64,000 nucleotides of DNA from a virus, in the IMG/VR virus record IMGVR_UViG_3300037189_005847, positions 1-64,000 of that record, one strand, 5' to 3'. Positions 39,688 to 47,348 of the stretch are shown piece by piece. The position numbers and the translations under genes are program-made. Position 1 is the first letter of the stretch. Each line of letters begins with the position of its first letter. The notes beneath the pieces were generated by a model that worked only from the letters and a program-made list of their open reading frames with translations, was not told the origin of the DNA and ran no database searches.

Positions 39688-39995
39688 CGTCTGCCTATCT
39701 CGTAAACGTCTGAAGTCTTACGACCATCTAGCTTTTCTACGGCTGTGTGCATGTAATCTTGGTGCGCATCAGCAAACTGGTATTTACTGTCTGGAGTAGT
39801 GAACTCTACACGAAATGAATACTCTACCTGAACAAGCCTACCATCACCATCACATCTAGCACATAGCTCATTCCAGTAATCATAGTCTGCTTTGTGGTAA
39901 GATGTACACTCGGACCGCTCAACAACCCCAGTACCTTTACATGTCATGCAAGGAACTATCTTAGAGTACTTTTTCCAATCAGGATCAATCTTCAT
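39684..39995 (-). CDS. DnaJ-type zinc-finger protein, 103 aa
   Basis: Start at 39995 (MKIDPDWKKYSK) overlaps the stop of the upstream gene. CMTCKGTG and CARCDGDG repeat the CxxCxGxG zinc motif of DnaJ-like proteins. Client or nucleic-acid role unknown. Confidence 0.65.
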   Translation of the reverse strand: MKIDPDWKKYSKIVPCMTCKGTGVVERSECTSYHKADYDYWNELCARCDGDGRLVQVEYSFRVEFTTPDSKYQFADAHQDYMHTAVEKLDGRKTSDVYEIGRR

Positions 39996-40144
39996 TCTAT
40001 TAGTACTCCTTGTGTTCCCCAGGAGTTTAGATTGTTTACTGAGTGGATGCGTCGCCAATCATCAGCATAATCTCCGCCATCACGAAATACAACGGCATCT
40101 TGAGGCATCTTTTTTAGTAACTCAATTAGTTGTGCTACAGTCAT
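39992..40144 (-). CDS. Small phage protein, 50 aa
   Basis: MTVAQLIELLKKMPQDAVVFRDGG: the TVxELIxxLxxxPxDxxV pattern is a common short phage family of unknown function. ATGA overlaps at both ends. Confidence 0.6.
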   Translation of the reverse strand: MTVAQLIELLKKMPQDAVVFRDGGDYADDWRRIHSVNNLNSWGTQGVLIE

Positions 40145-40341
40145 TCTTCAACCTCGCCTACATACTCACAACCTAATGCTTTAGCCAGATCACGAGCATA
40201 TTGTTCTGCTGCTTCCCACTCATCATCATCAAAACCGCGAGACCAGCAGTTACTAGTACCACGATCATCTTCGATGCGAATTACTACATCTATAACCTCA
40301 AAGTCGAAATCTGGAATAGTCGCTACTGTTACCTTAATCAT
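40141..40341 (-). CDS. Hypothetical acidic protein, 66 aa
   Basis: Beta strand then helix (VIRIEDDRGTSNCW; DDDEWEAAEQYARDLAKAL). No family recognised. Confidence 0.55.
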   Translation of the reverse strand: MIKVTVATIPDFDFEVIDVVIRIEDDRGTSNCWSRGFDDDEWEAAEQYARDLAKALGCEYVGEVEE

Positions 40342-40489
40342 CTTTCACCATCGTTTGTGCCCACTTTTCTCGCCCACCCTCTGCTGTGAAAGCTACTCCA
40401 CCATAAGGCCGCCAACCATTTTTAATATAGTCGTTAACTAGAATGACGAGTTCATTTGAAGAATACGCTACTGCTATATGATACCTCAT
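40334..40489 (-). CDS. DUF1737-like protein, 51 aa
   Basis: VILVNDYIKNGWRPYGGVAF and ending WAQTMVK matches the short WxPxGGxxF...AMV pattern of DUF1737. Overlaps neighbours by start/stop. Confidence 0.6.
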   Translation of the reverse strand: MRYHIAVAYSSNELVILVNDYIKNGWRPYGGVAFTAEGGREKWAQTMVKDD

Positions 40490-40683
40490 CGTAAATACCA
40501 CTCCCCTTCATATTGCACACAGTGGTGCCTGAAATTGCTCCAACGTTCACAAGGTAGAATGACTGTTTTACCAGTTTCGCAGTCAATGCCGTGTGACACT
40601 AATACAGTACCCTTCTCTTCAATAATGCGACCGTTGTAATCATACTCAGTACGTTCAGCTGTGTGTAGAATCACTAGAATCAT
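40486..40683 (-). CDS. Hypothetical protein, 65 aa
   Basis: MILVILHTAERTEYDYNGR; small beta-rich protein with two Cys. No family recognised. Confidence 0.5.
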   Translation of the reverse strand: MILVILHTAERTEYDYNGRIIEEKGTVLVSHGIDCETGKTVILPCERWSNFRHHCVQYEGEWYLR

Positions 40684-40888
40684 TTTCTTTACGCTCTTCT
40701 GCTTCTTTTAAAATATATCGGGAGGCTTCACCGTTTGTATCTTCAATGTCGCACGATACCATAGCTGCACACACATACCAATCCGGTGTTTGACCGTACC
40801 AGTGCATACCTTCGCCATATACTTCATCCAGTCTGGCTAGTAGATTGGAAATACAAGCCGCAACAACTTCGTCTGTATAGTTTTTCAT
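40655..40888 (-). CDS. Hypothetical protein, 77 aa
   Basis: MKNYTDEVVAACISNLLARLDEV; helical, acidic. AAAGGAG before the ATG and a promoter at 40907-40935. First gene of a transcription unit. Confidence 0.6.
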   Translation of the reverse strand: MKNYTDEVVAACISNLLARLDEVYGEGMHWYGQTPDWYVCAAMVSCDIEDTNGEASRYILKEAEERKENDSSDSTHS

Positions 40889-40906
40889 TATTATCTCCTT
40901 TATAAG

Positions 40907-40950
40907 ATAATAGCATATGAAAAGAAGAGCAGCAAGCGCTACTCTTCCTT
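40907..40950 (-). promoter_or_regulatory. Terminator overlapping a promoter
   Basis: Promoter: TTGCTG, 17 bases, TATTAT (40907-40935). The AAGAGTAGC/GCTGCTCTT hairpin with TTTTC that ends 40939-41112 shares the same DNA, so one unit ends where the next begins. Confidence 0.7.
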
Positions 40951-41112
40951 AACTACTAGGTATCGACCTTTCCAAATAGAAAATGTTCCTAGATCTGCCG
41001 GATTTGGAAGTCTACGTGTCTCTACACATTTCTGTGTTGCAACATCCCAAACTTCTACAACGACAACATAGCTAGAGGTATCTGCGTTCTCAACGCGAAC
41101 ATTCTTAGTCAT
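40939..41112 (-). CDS. Hypothetical protein, 57 aa
   Basis: MTKNVRVENADTSSYVVVVEV, beta-rich, ending FSIWKGRYLVVKEE. AAGGAG before the ATG. No family recognised. Confidence 0.55.
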   Translation of the reverse strand: MTKNVRVENADTSSYVVVVEVWDVATQKCVETRRLPNPADLGTFSIWKGRYLVVKEE

Positions 41113-41123
41113 TTATTCACTCC

Positions 41124-41438
41124 TTAACAAGTAGGTTTTATGAAAGTTGGGCAATGGCTATCGCTACACACATAACCCATTACACCTTCTAGGCTTATTC
41201 CACAACGAGAGCAGGTGCGTTTAGGCTGAACAAACACAGGAGCTTTAGTTGGGCTAGGAAATAGTTGCTCAAACACATTAATCTGTTGAGCGTCCCTAGC
41301 GCCTTGATTATACGCAGCACGAAGCCAATCCTTAACTCGTTGCGGGTCACTACACTCTAGGTCTTCCCAGAAACGTTCAGAGCGAGTTGAGTATCCTTCT
41401 AGCTCGTTGAACCACCGTTCAAAATTATCGGTCGTCAT
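41124..41438 (-). CDS. Zinc-ribbon protein, 104 aa
   Basis: Helical N-terminal half (EDLECSDPQRVKDWLRAAY), then CSRCGISLEGVMGYVCSD, a Cys4 zinc ribbon. Role unknown. Confidence 0.6.
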   Translation of the reverse strand: MTTDNFERWFNELEGYSTRSERFWEDLECSDPQRVKDWLRAAYNQGARDAQQINVFEQLFPSPTKAPVFVQPKRTCSRCGISLEGVMGYVCSDSHCPTFIKPTC

Positions 41439-41610
41439 GAGGGTTGATACTCCTTGTAACCTTATAGCTGTCTAGACCGATCTTAATTCGTTGTTCTGGT
41501 CCGACAGTATGAATCTTATCGTTTTTGCTCAGCTTGCCTTGTTCAAAATCCCCAACAGGGTCTTCTGTAATTCGTAGTGAGCCATCTGGAGATACAATTA
41601 GATATTTCAC
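41425..41610 (-). CDS. Hypothetical protein, 61 aa
   Basis: MKYLIVSPDGSLRITEDPVGD; small beta protein. Overlaps both neighbours. No family recognised. Confidence 0.5.
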   Translation of the reverse strand: MKYLIVSPDGSLRITEDPVGDFEQGKLSKNDKIHTVGPEQRIKIGLDSYKVTRSINPHDDR

Positions 41611-42008
41611 TGGCCAAACTCCACTGTCGGGCAGATTTTGCTCTTATATGCTGTATACTGCTTACCGACTAGAGTTTTTGGTTCAGGGTTCTTTTCCTTG
41701 TAACCTTGCAGGTATTCGTGACCTATAGCAAGGCCAATGATTGTTGCAAAGAATCCTACAACACCTACAATAGTGTATCCAGCTGCGGCAGGGTTTGACA
41801 CAACGGCGGCAGCAAGCATAGCACCTAGACTAATTAGAAACAGGCTCACAAGTGCAACGCCTATCATGCGAAATACAGTAGCACGCCAGTAGGCGCAAAA
41901 GTTAGAGTGTTTACGTTCCCAAGGTTCCATATAGTGCTCGTTCTCATTCCAGCAAGAACGGTTTAGTCGATAGTGCCAAGAGTTGCGATTAATCTTAAAT
42001 GTCTGCAT
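41607..42008 (-). CDS. Two-helix membrane protein, 133 aa
   Basis: Start at 42008. Two transmembrane helices (MIGVALVSLFLISLGAMLAA, then TIVGVVGFFATIIGLAIG) after an aromatic N-terminal segment. Could be inner-membrane or lysis-related; no family recognised. Confidence 0.6.
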   Translation of the reverse strand: MQTFKINRNSWHYRLNRSCWNENEHYMEPWERKHSNFCAYWRATVFRMIGVALVSLFLISLGAMLAAAVVSNPAAAGYTIVGVVGFFATIIGLAIGHEYLQGYKEKNPEPKTLVGKQYTAYKSKICPTVEFGQ

Positions 42009-42483
42009 TGTCAGGCTCCGCATCTATGGCTGCACGAAGATGAGAAACCATATCCTCGTAGCTCTCTACCATGTCAATTCCATAACGCCTACACACCATC
42101 TTCACATTACCATAGCGATAGAATGACGGAGGGCAGCAGACTAGAACATGATCGCCTGAAAATAGGCCCATTTCTAGAAGAGTGATTGGCGCTTTAGAAT
42201 CTGCAGCGAAGTAGTAAACGATTAGATCAGCTTGGTCTTGCCAACGTAGTTCCCAGTCTACTTGCTCATAGAACTGAGTGCCTGGAGTTGGGTCTTGCGT
42301 CCAAGATGAATCCCAATCATCACGACGAGGATTTAGTAGAACTAGATTGTCATAGTCTTCTAGATCTTTAACTAGTCGGTCTTGCCAGAGTTCTGCAGCC
42401 CCCATGTCAATAGAACCACCTAGGAACACGGTTACACGATCGTCTAATTCGTGTGGTTCTGGAGCTTTAATTACTGTTGCCAT
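41995..42483 (-). CDS. Nucleoside 2-deoxyribosyltransferase-like protein
   Basis: 162 aa. VTVFLGGSIDMG at the N-terminus, NPRRDDWDSSW, and PITLLEMGLF with the conserved Glu are typical of the second deoxyribosyltransferase-like family found in many phages. Likely acts on N-glycosidic bonds of nucleotides. Confidence 0.75.
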   Translation of the reverse strand: MATVIKAPEPHELDDRVTVFLGGSIDMGAAELWQDRLVKDLEDYDNLVLLNPRRDDWDSSWTQDPTPGTQFYEQVDWELRWQDQADLIVYYFAADSKAPITLLEMGLFSGDHVLVCCPPSFYRYGNVKMVCRRYGIDMVESYEDMVSHLRAAIDAEPDNADI

Positions 42484-42815
42484 TATTCTTTTCCTTTAAT
42501 TACTGTTAGTCGTGGTTTACGCCGTACTGGAGGTACTTTGAATGAGCCTTTAGATCCTAAATACATAACACCGTTCTCTACCCAATTGACTCTCGCCAAT
42601 TCAACTCCGTTGTGACGCTCATGACCGCTTATGGAATCTTGTTTAACTGTATCTTTCGCTCGACGTTTTCCACAGCATGAACATTGCTGATACCACACCA
42701 TGTGATGACGAGGCTCCCAACGCGGCATATCGTTGTAGGTGGTTGCAAAGCAGTTCGTCGCGTCTACAGTGTACCAACGATGAAAGCCTAGAGCGCATAC
42801 GATTTTACGAAACAT
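42483..42815 (-). CDS. Zinc-binding protein, 110 aa
   Basis: CALGFHRW near the N-terminus and WYQQCSCCGKRRAKD form a split Cys/His zinc site. Basic C-terminus (PPVRRKPRLTVIKGK). Common small phage protein of unknown role. Confidence 0.55.
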   Translation of the reverse strand: MFRKIVCALGFHRWYTVDATNCFATTYNDMPRWEPRHHMVWYQQCSCCGKRRAKDTVKQDSISGHERHNGVELARVNWVENGVMYLGSKGSFKVPPVRRKPRLTVIKGKE

Positions 42816-43167
42816 ATTTATACCTATCTAGGAAGTTTCTCATGTACGACCGGATGTTTTCAGCACCTACAGGGTTCATACTATGAACATGAAAATTGAA
42901 ACGAGACCCAAGATCAACGTCATTATCAATAACCCAATCACAAAACCACTTAGCAAAAGTGTAGCCAGTCTTTTCTCCGTCACCAATAATATAGTGTACA
43001 TCTGCCAGATCATGATCAAAGCTAATAAAGCGGGGAGCGCCATGATGTTTTACTGTCCAAACTGCATCATCAAAACTACGACATACAATTACGTTAGAGT
43101 AGTGTCCATAGGGGTACTTGACATCTTCTGGAAATCTGATGTCGTCTAAGAAAAGAGTGTATGTCAT
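42805..43167 (-). CDS. Cyclic-phosphate-processing receiver (cREC) domain protein
   Basis: 120 aa. LFLDDIRFPED, RSFDDAVWTV, RFISFDHDLAD, GYTFAKWFCDWV and FHVHSMNPVGAENI follow the cREC family motif by motif. The family is predicted to act on cyclic or 2',3'-cyclic phosphates and is found with RNA-repair and conflict systems. A counter-defence role is possible. Confidence 0.75.
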   Translation of the reverse strand: MTYTLFLDDIRFPEDVKYPYGHYSNVIVCRSFDDAVWTVKHHGAPRFISFDHDLADVHYIIGDGEKTGYTFAKWFCDWVIDNDVDLGSRFNFHVHSMNPVGAENIRSYMRNFLDRYKYVS

Positions 43168-43538
43168 ATGAGCACTGCTACTATCATTAATCCAAAGAGG
43201 ACTGCGGACAACACTCTCCAGAGAGCTACATTAATTCTTAGTCCGCTATTCTCACTTTGGAGCTTCTGGCTGCGTTTGGATTCGTCGAGATATTTGTCCA
43301 GATACTCAGAGGCCAGACGCCTGTGTATCGCAGCTTGATTGTCATAACCCTGAGCCATACGAAGATACTTTTCAGCCACTTCACGCCAGTAAAGTTCTTT
43401 ACTTTGCTGTGCTGCCGTAGGTTTTACATCTACTGCCTCGCCTGTATGTCGTTTACGAGCCAAGCGCAAACATGAGATTGCTTCCTCTTCACTTTGAGTG
43501 GAGAGAGCTTTCTCAAGAAGCTGATTCACCTTCGTCAT
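43164..43538 (-). CDS. DUF2786-like protein with C-terminal membrane helix
   Basis: 124 aa from 43538. VNQLLEKALSTQSEEEAISCL at the start matches the DUF2786 pattern (AxsTxxxEEAxxxLxkA). A helical middle and a final membrane helix (VLSAVLFGLMIVAVLI) follow. Confidence 0.6.
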   Translation of the reverse strand: MTKVNQLLEKALSTQSEEEAISCLRLARKRHTGEAVDVKPTAAQQSKELYWREVAEKYLRMAQGYDNQAAIHRRLASEYLDKYLDESKRSQKLQSENSGLRINVALWRVLSAVLFGLMIVAVLI

Positions 43539-43731
43539 GTTGCATTTCCCACTCTGGGCGGGCATCTACCCACCAACGTTTAATTGACCCGTCTACTTGT
43601 CCGCCATAGAACTCTGGAACAAAACCTTCGAGTTCATATTGTAATACTAACACATATTTAGGCCGAAACCAACCTAATTTTTGCACACGGTGCCTGCGGC
43701 GACCAGTAAATTTAGGTGTTAGTGGGTCCAT
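43513..43731 (-). CDS. Hypothetical protein, 72 aa
   Basis: Trp/Arg-rich (KRWWVDARPEWEMQHD); overlaps both neighbours. No family recognised. Confidence 0.5.
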   Translation of the reverse strand: MDPLTPKFTGRRRHRVQKLGWFRPKYVLVLQYELEGFVPEFYGGQVDGSIKRWWVDARPEWEMQHDEGESAS

Positions 43732-43900
43732 AGGCCTTCTCCAATTGCTTAGCTAGATGCTCTCTTACTACAGCGTGTGCAAACTGATATAGATCGTTTG
43801 CTGTCATAACAGTAAATGTATCTTCAGTTTCATCGTTTTCACACGGAAACCGCCCGCCGAACTGTCGTTCGTAGATTTGTGCTACTTCATCAATGGTCAT
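43712..43900 (-). CDS. Hypothetical protein, 62 aa
   Basis: MTIDEVAQIYERQFGGRFPCEN; helical with ANDLYQFAHAVVREHL. Overlaps both neighbours. No family recognised. Confidence 0.5.
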   Translation of the reverse strand: MTIDEVAQIYERQFGGRFPCENDETEDTFTVMTANDLYQFAHAVVREHLAKQLEKAYGPTNT

Positions 43901-44366
43901 ATAAGATTCCCCAATCTTTTAGTTGACGAATAGAGTCAGCTGCGCTAGTGTGGTGTATGAAATTACCTTTAGCCTCTGTCCACAGGTCACGATATTTTAG
44001 ATAGTCGTCAATGAGGAAGTCCCCAGGCTTGCAGTAGTCACGCTTGTTCTTGCTCATGCAAGTGACCATTGGAATACCTGGAAAGTGTTTGTCCCTCCAG
44101 CGCATCTTCTGAAGTTCAGCCCAGCCGCCAAACGGGCACCCTGTTAGAATGATTGGGCGTAGATGTTCGACCGCCTCAAACAATTCACGAGCGTCAGGCA
44201 TGAGCGGAAGGTTTTGGTAGAAATTACCAGAAGTACGGATGTTATGCCAGAAAGTATTACTGCCATACTTTTCTTCATATTTTCTAGGGTCCATACCAAA
44301 TTGCTGACGAAACCCATCGTCAAAGTCAGCTAGAACTCCGTCACAGTCTAAATAAATTCTTGTCAT
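43890..44366 (-). CDS. HAD 5'(3')-deoxyribonucleotidase-like phosphatase
   Basis: 158 aa. Catalytic DCDGVLADFDDGF (DxDxV) at residues 7-19, LTGCPFGGWAELQKMRW with motif II Thr, and FLIDDYLKYRDLW with the acidic motif IV. This is the layout of NT5C enzymes that dephosphorylate dNMPs. Probably tunes nucleotide pools. Confidence 0.75.
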   Translation of the reverse strand: MTRIYLDCDGVLADFDDGFRQQFGMDPRKYEEKYGSNTFWHNIRTSGNFYQNLPLMPDARELFEAVEHLRPIILTGCPFGGWAELQKMRWRDKHFPGIPMVTCMSKNKRDYCKPGDFLIDDYLKYRDLWTEAKGNFIHHTSAADSIRQLKDWGILYDH

Positions 44367-44740
44367 AGTTTATCCGTGTAAAAAATGTGTTTACCATATT
44401 GACCGAGACGGGTCATATGCTTTGCCCATGATGGGTGAATGGAAGCTTTGTGATAGTGATTAGCTCCGCTACCGAGTAGCGAGTGTGGATCAGTAAGAGC
44501 TTGATTAGCTAGGATAACAGACTGTGCATATGCGTCTAGATCTTTTGGGCGATCACTCTTTCCGTCGTTGGTCCAACTGAATTGATCGTCTTCCCACACT
44601 ACCTCGCACACAGTTTTATGCTCTTCTTGAGCACGATTGAGCGTTACTTCTGCTACTAACATTTGTGCATCAATGCTTTCACCACGAGCTTCGTGATAAA
44701 TATTAAGGGCTAGGCAAGTTACGATGGCCATTTCTAGCAT
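44363..44740 (-). CDS. SleB-like cell-wall hydrolase (candidate endolysin)
   Basis: 125 aa, one Hydrolase_2/SleB domain: LNIYHEARGESIDAQMLVAEVTLNR (in parts: YHEARGE, AEVTLNR) carries the catalytic Glu, followed by FSWTNDGKSDRP and GANHYH. Cleaves peptidoglycan. The N-terminal hydrophobic stretch MLEMAIVTCLALNIY could be a signal-arrest segment. A possible holin lies upstream at 44804-44980. Confidence 0.8.
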   Translation of the reverse strand: MLEMAIVTCLALNIYHEARGESIDAQMLVAEVTLNRAQEEHKTVCEVVWEDDQFSWTNDGKSDRPKDLDAYAQSVILANQALTDPHSLLGSGANHYHKASIHPSWAKHMTRLGQYGKHIFYTDKL

Positions 44741-44766
44741 TGGTTATTCCTTTGTTTGTATTACCT

Positions 44767-44795
44767 ATAATACAAAATGTGTGCCTGACAAGCAA
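44767..44795 (-). promoter_or_regulatory. Promoter before the endolysin candidate
   Basis: Minus strand TTGCTT, 17 bases, TATTAT, about 30 bases before the gene. Confidence 0.7.
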
Positions 44796-44803
44796 GCACA
44801 CAC

Positions 44804-44980
44804 TTAAAGCACTATCCACAATAGCGCATAAAAAATCCAACTAGCGACAGTAGCTCCTGCCGCTGCAAATGCCCAAAGCTGTCCTAGCACTGGGTCTTTT
44901 CTATCTTGTAAGTAAGCCCACAGCCATATAATAACAGTTATTGCAGCGGGTATGGCCCATAATCCAATAGTTATTGTCAT
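44804..44980 (-). CDS. Two-helix membrane protein, holin candidate
   Basis: 58 aa: helix MTITIGLWAIPAAITVIIW, a short charged turn LQDRKDPVLG, helix FAAAGATVASWIFYALLW. This is the topology of small class II holins, and it adjoins the SleB-like hydrolase. Function is inferred from topology and position. Confidence 0.55.
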   Translation of the reverse strand: MTITIGLWAIPAAITVIIWLWAYLQDRKDPVLGQLWAFAAAGATVASWIFYALLWIVL

Positions 44981-45002
44981 TCGTACCTATACTGTCTTAG
45001 TT

Positions 45003-45287
45003 TTATCGGTCTATAAAATCTTCTGATTCAGACCAAGTGATATAGTCGCTAACCCAATCGAAGAGTTCTTCTAGGGGTATGCTTTGACGCTCTGCAAAGC
45101 GTGTTAGTTTGCCGAAATGCTCTGGATACAGCTTGATAATGTCAACTATACCTGGTTTAGCTATTGATCCTAACTGCATTGCACGATACACGGTTTCAGG
45201 ATTTTGTAGCGTTCGTTTATACCCATCAGCTGTTAGTGTCTCACAACTATATTCTTCTGTACCACTCATAACCATATCCCAATCCAT
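45003..45287 (-). CDS. Hypothetical protein, 94 aa
   Basis: Start MDWDMVMSGTEEYSCE at 45287 avoids overlap with 45331-45906. Helical C-terminal half (ERQSIPLEELFDWVSDYI). No family recognised. Confidence 0.5.
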   Translation of the reverse strand: MDWDMVMSGTEEYSCETLTADGYKRTLQNPETVYRAMQLGSIAKPGIVDIIKLYPEHFGKLTRFAERQSIPLEELFDWVSDYITWSESEDFIDR

Positions 45288-45330
45288 CTGTGCGCTCCAT
45301 ATGAGAATTGCCAGCTCAAGGCTGGCAATC

Positions 45331-45906
45331 TTAGCTAGTAATTTCTTTGTATATCTCTCGCCAAGTGCGTACACGAGAGTCTGTATCGAATGTCCGATTG
45401 TAGTGCTGATCTACTAGAATACTGTTAAGACCTAGATCATTGCCAAGATGGAAGTTGCTTAGATGATCTTCTATCCAAACACAACCACTGCCTGCATACT
45501 GTTTGAGTACAGATGCTTTAGATACAGAAGGGTCTAGACAAGTGATACGGTAGAAAGGGCTTACACCAAACACGTTATGTAAGTTCCTTACACGCCCTTC
45601 TACGATTTCTGGTTCATCACCGATGCTAGTAATTACATGAAATACATAACCGTGCTCTTCGTGCAGCTTGCGAACATATTTGATAGCATCACGATACGGA
45701 GGTAGGTTAGTCACAAACACAGTTTCGTTAAACATCTTGACGAGTTCTTCGGCTTTTGTACGGTTAATGTTATAGCACTTGTCAATGTCGTATGCGCCTT
45801 CAGAATGTTTCACATATCCGTGATTTGACATCCAGCGATCAAACGACCACTCCCAATGTAGCAAAACTCCGTCGCAGTCAGTGAGAATTAGTTTCTCGTT
45901 AATCAT
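45331..45906 (-). CDS. HAD-family phosphatase
   Basis: 191 aa. LILTDCDGVLLHWEW (DxDxV), HVITSIGDEPEI with motif II Ser/Thr, and CVWIEDHLSNFHLG as acidic motif IV. Similar small HADs of nucleotide type occur in T4-like marine phages. Start overlaps 45903-46607. Confidence 0.7.
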   Translation of the reverse strand: MINEKLILTDCDGVLLHWEWSFDRWMSNHGYVKHSEGAYDIDKCYNINRTKAEELVKMFNETVFVTNLPPYRDAIKYVRKLHEEHGYVFHVITSIGDEPEIVEGRVRNLHNVFGVSPFYRITCLDPSVSKASVLKQYAGSGCVWIEDHLSNFHLGNDLGLNSILVDQHYNRTFDTDSRVRTWREIYKEITS

Positions 45907-46607
45907 TTAATATCCAATATCTCTTTTAATTGATGATAAGTATCCTGCCACCCGGTAGTGTGAAACACACGATCTTTGGGCCGAAGTGAAAGTTCTTGTG
46001 CTAGAGTGTAATCGTTACCGCCTGCGCGACATTCGTCGCCCCAAAACCACACATCATCATCTCTGTCTGCTAGAACCACGTGCTTACCCTTACCACGCTC
46101 TGTAACATCAATACCAGTTTTTCCACCTAGTGTTGCGTGTGCTAGTGGGTATTTACGGTTTATTTCGTCTGCGATACGGCGACGAACGCCTGTTTTCTCA
46201 TCCCAAGCAGTGAAACTCTCTCGTTGTGCTTGAGTAGCATTTCTGCCAGGGATAGACAGATTTACCATACCAGTTCTTATCTCTACGTGGTTTCCTGTTT
46301 GTTCCGGGTACCCGCTGCGCTGAAGTGCAGAGTGTAGATCAAGAATTAGTTGTACTGGAGGATTCCATTGGTCAGCTTTAAACCGCACAGGACCAAACCA
46401 CAGCTCTGCTCCTGCACAGCAATATACACGATCTGCAGCATTAAATAGCTTACCTACTTGCTCACGACACTTTGGTTCGTCGCTTCCAGTAATTAACCAG
46501 ACTGCTTCTTTAGCACATATGTCTAGCATCAGATCTAGCATAAGAGGGTCGATTGGTCGTCTAGCGTTTGTTATGGTTCCGTCAACGTCAAATGCTAGTA
46601 TTGCCAT
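45903..46607 (-). CDS. Phosphomannomutase-like HAD protein
   Basis: 234 aa. LAFDVDGTITNARRPID has the DxDGT motif. GMVNLSIPGRNATQAQRESF and HATLGGKTGIDVTERGKGKH parallel the substrate and cap segments of eukaryotic-type PMM. This enzyme interconverts mannose-6-P and mannose-1-P. Adjacent sugar-nucleotide genes support a glycan role. Confidence 0.7.
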   Translation of the reverse strand: MAILAFDVDGTITNARRPIDPLMLDLMLDICAKEAVWLITGSDEPKCREQVGKLFNAADRVYCCAGAELWFGPVRFKADQWNPPVQLILDLHSALQRSGYPEQTGNHVEIRTGMVNLSIPGRNATQAQRESFTAWDEKTGVRRRIADEINRKYPLAHATLGGKTGIDVTERGKGKHVVLADRDDDVWFWGDECRAGGNDYTLAQELSLRPKDRVFHTTGWQDTYHQLKEILDIK

Positions 46608-46773
46608 GCTTATTATGTGCTGCTACTAATTGGTCTAGATAATTATGCACTTCTGCGATATTCATAAATACCATACGTTTTGTTTGATAATCATCACGAT
46701 CATCCCGATATGAGAAGCTTAGCACAAACCCATTATCATAAAAACCGATGGTAACTTCTTCAATATTTTTCAT
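46588..46773 (-). CDS. Hypothetical protein, 61 aa
   Basis: Start MKNIEEVTIGFYDNGFVLSF at 46773 by ATGA overlap with the upstream stop. Small alpha/beta protein common in phages. No family recognised. Confidence 0.6.
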   Translation of the reverse strand: MKNIEEVTIGFYDNGFVLSFSYRDDRDDYQTKRMVFMNIAEVHNYLDQLVAAHNKHGNTSI

Positions 46774-47072
46774 TGTAGTGATCCTATTGCTCCGACGCAA
46801 GCTATGAAAGTGCTAACGCCTAATTGTTCTGGGGGTAGTCCATCTGCTTCTGTATACATGTACTCTACAGTAGAGGCCAGCATACCGGACCACGGTTCTA
46901 CATAGGGTAGATCAGCGACCCAATCAATAGCATTATCATGCTCTAGTCCAAACTCTTTGGCTACTGCGATGATTTCTGCATGTTCAGCTAGTACCTTGCA
47001 ACCTTCTTCTGTTGTAAGAGCATAGCCGATTGTAGGCATTACTAGCAGGAAGGCTGCAAGGTATTTAAGCAT
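46770..47072 (-). CDS. Exported protein, 100 aa
   Basis: Signal peptide MLKYLAAFLLVMPTIGYA then mature acidic protein with three Cys. Probably periplasmic. No family recognised; superinfection exclusion or lysis timing are possibilities only. Confidence 0.6.
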   Translation of the reverse strand: MLKYLAAFLLVMPTIGYALTTEEGCKVLAEHAEIIAVAKEFGLEHDNAIDWVADLPYVEPWSGMLASTVEYMYTEADGLPPEQLGVSTFIACVGAIGSLQ

Positions 47073-47073
47073 A

Positions 47074-47343
47074 TTAGTGTACCAATGCTGGTTTATTTAC
47101 CAGCTCCCGGCAAGATGCAACGAGAGCGGAGAAGGCATCACGAACGCTCATAGTGCCTTTCTGCATATTAACTTCACGACCATCTTCTAGACGGGCTAGA
47201 AGTACGATTCCAAAGATTTTATCAATCATATCCACCTGGATACGGTTGCGCTTGAGGAAGCGCTCATCTTCTTGTTTCAGCACTTCTACCTCGATAGTGT
47301 CTTGTAGGCCATGAGGTTCACGATACAGATTTACGTTAAACAA
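47074..47343 (-). CDS. Hypothetical protein, 89 aa
   Basis: Beta-rich start MFNVNLYREPHGLQDTIEVEV, then IFGIVLLARLEDGREVNM. No family recognised. Confidence 0.55.
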   Translation of the reverse strand: MFNVNLYREPHGLQDTIEVEVLKQEDERFLKRNRIQVDMIDKIFGIVLLARLEDGREVNMQKGTMSVRDAFSALVASCRELVNKPALVH

Positions 47344-47348
47344 GTGTA

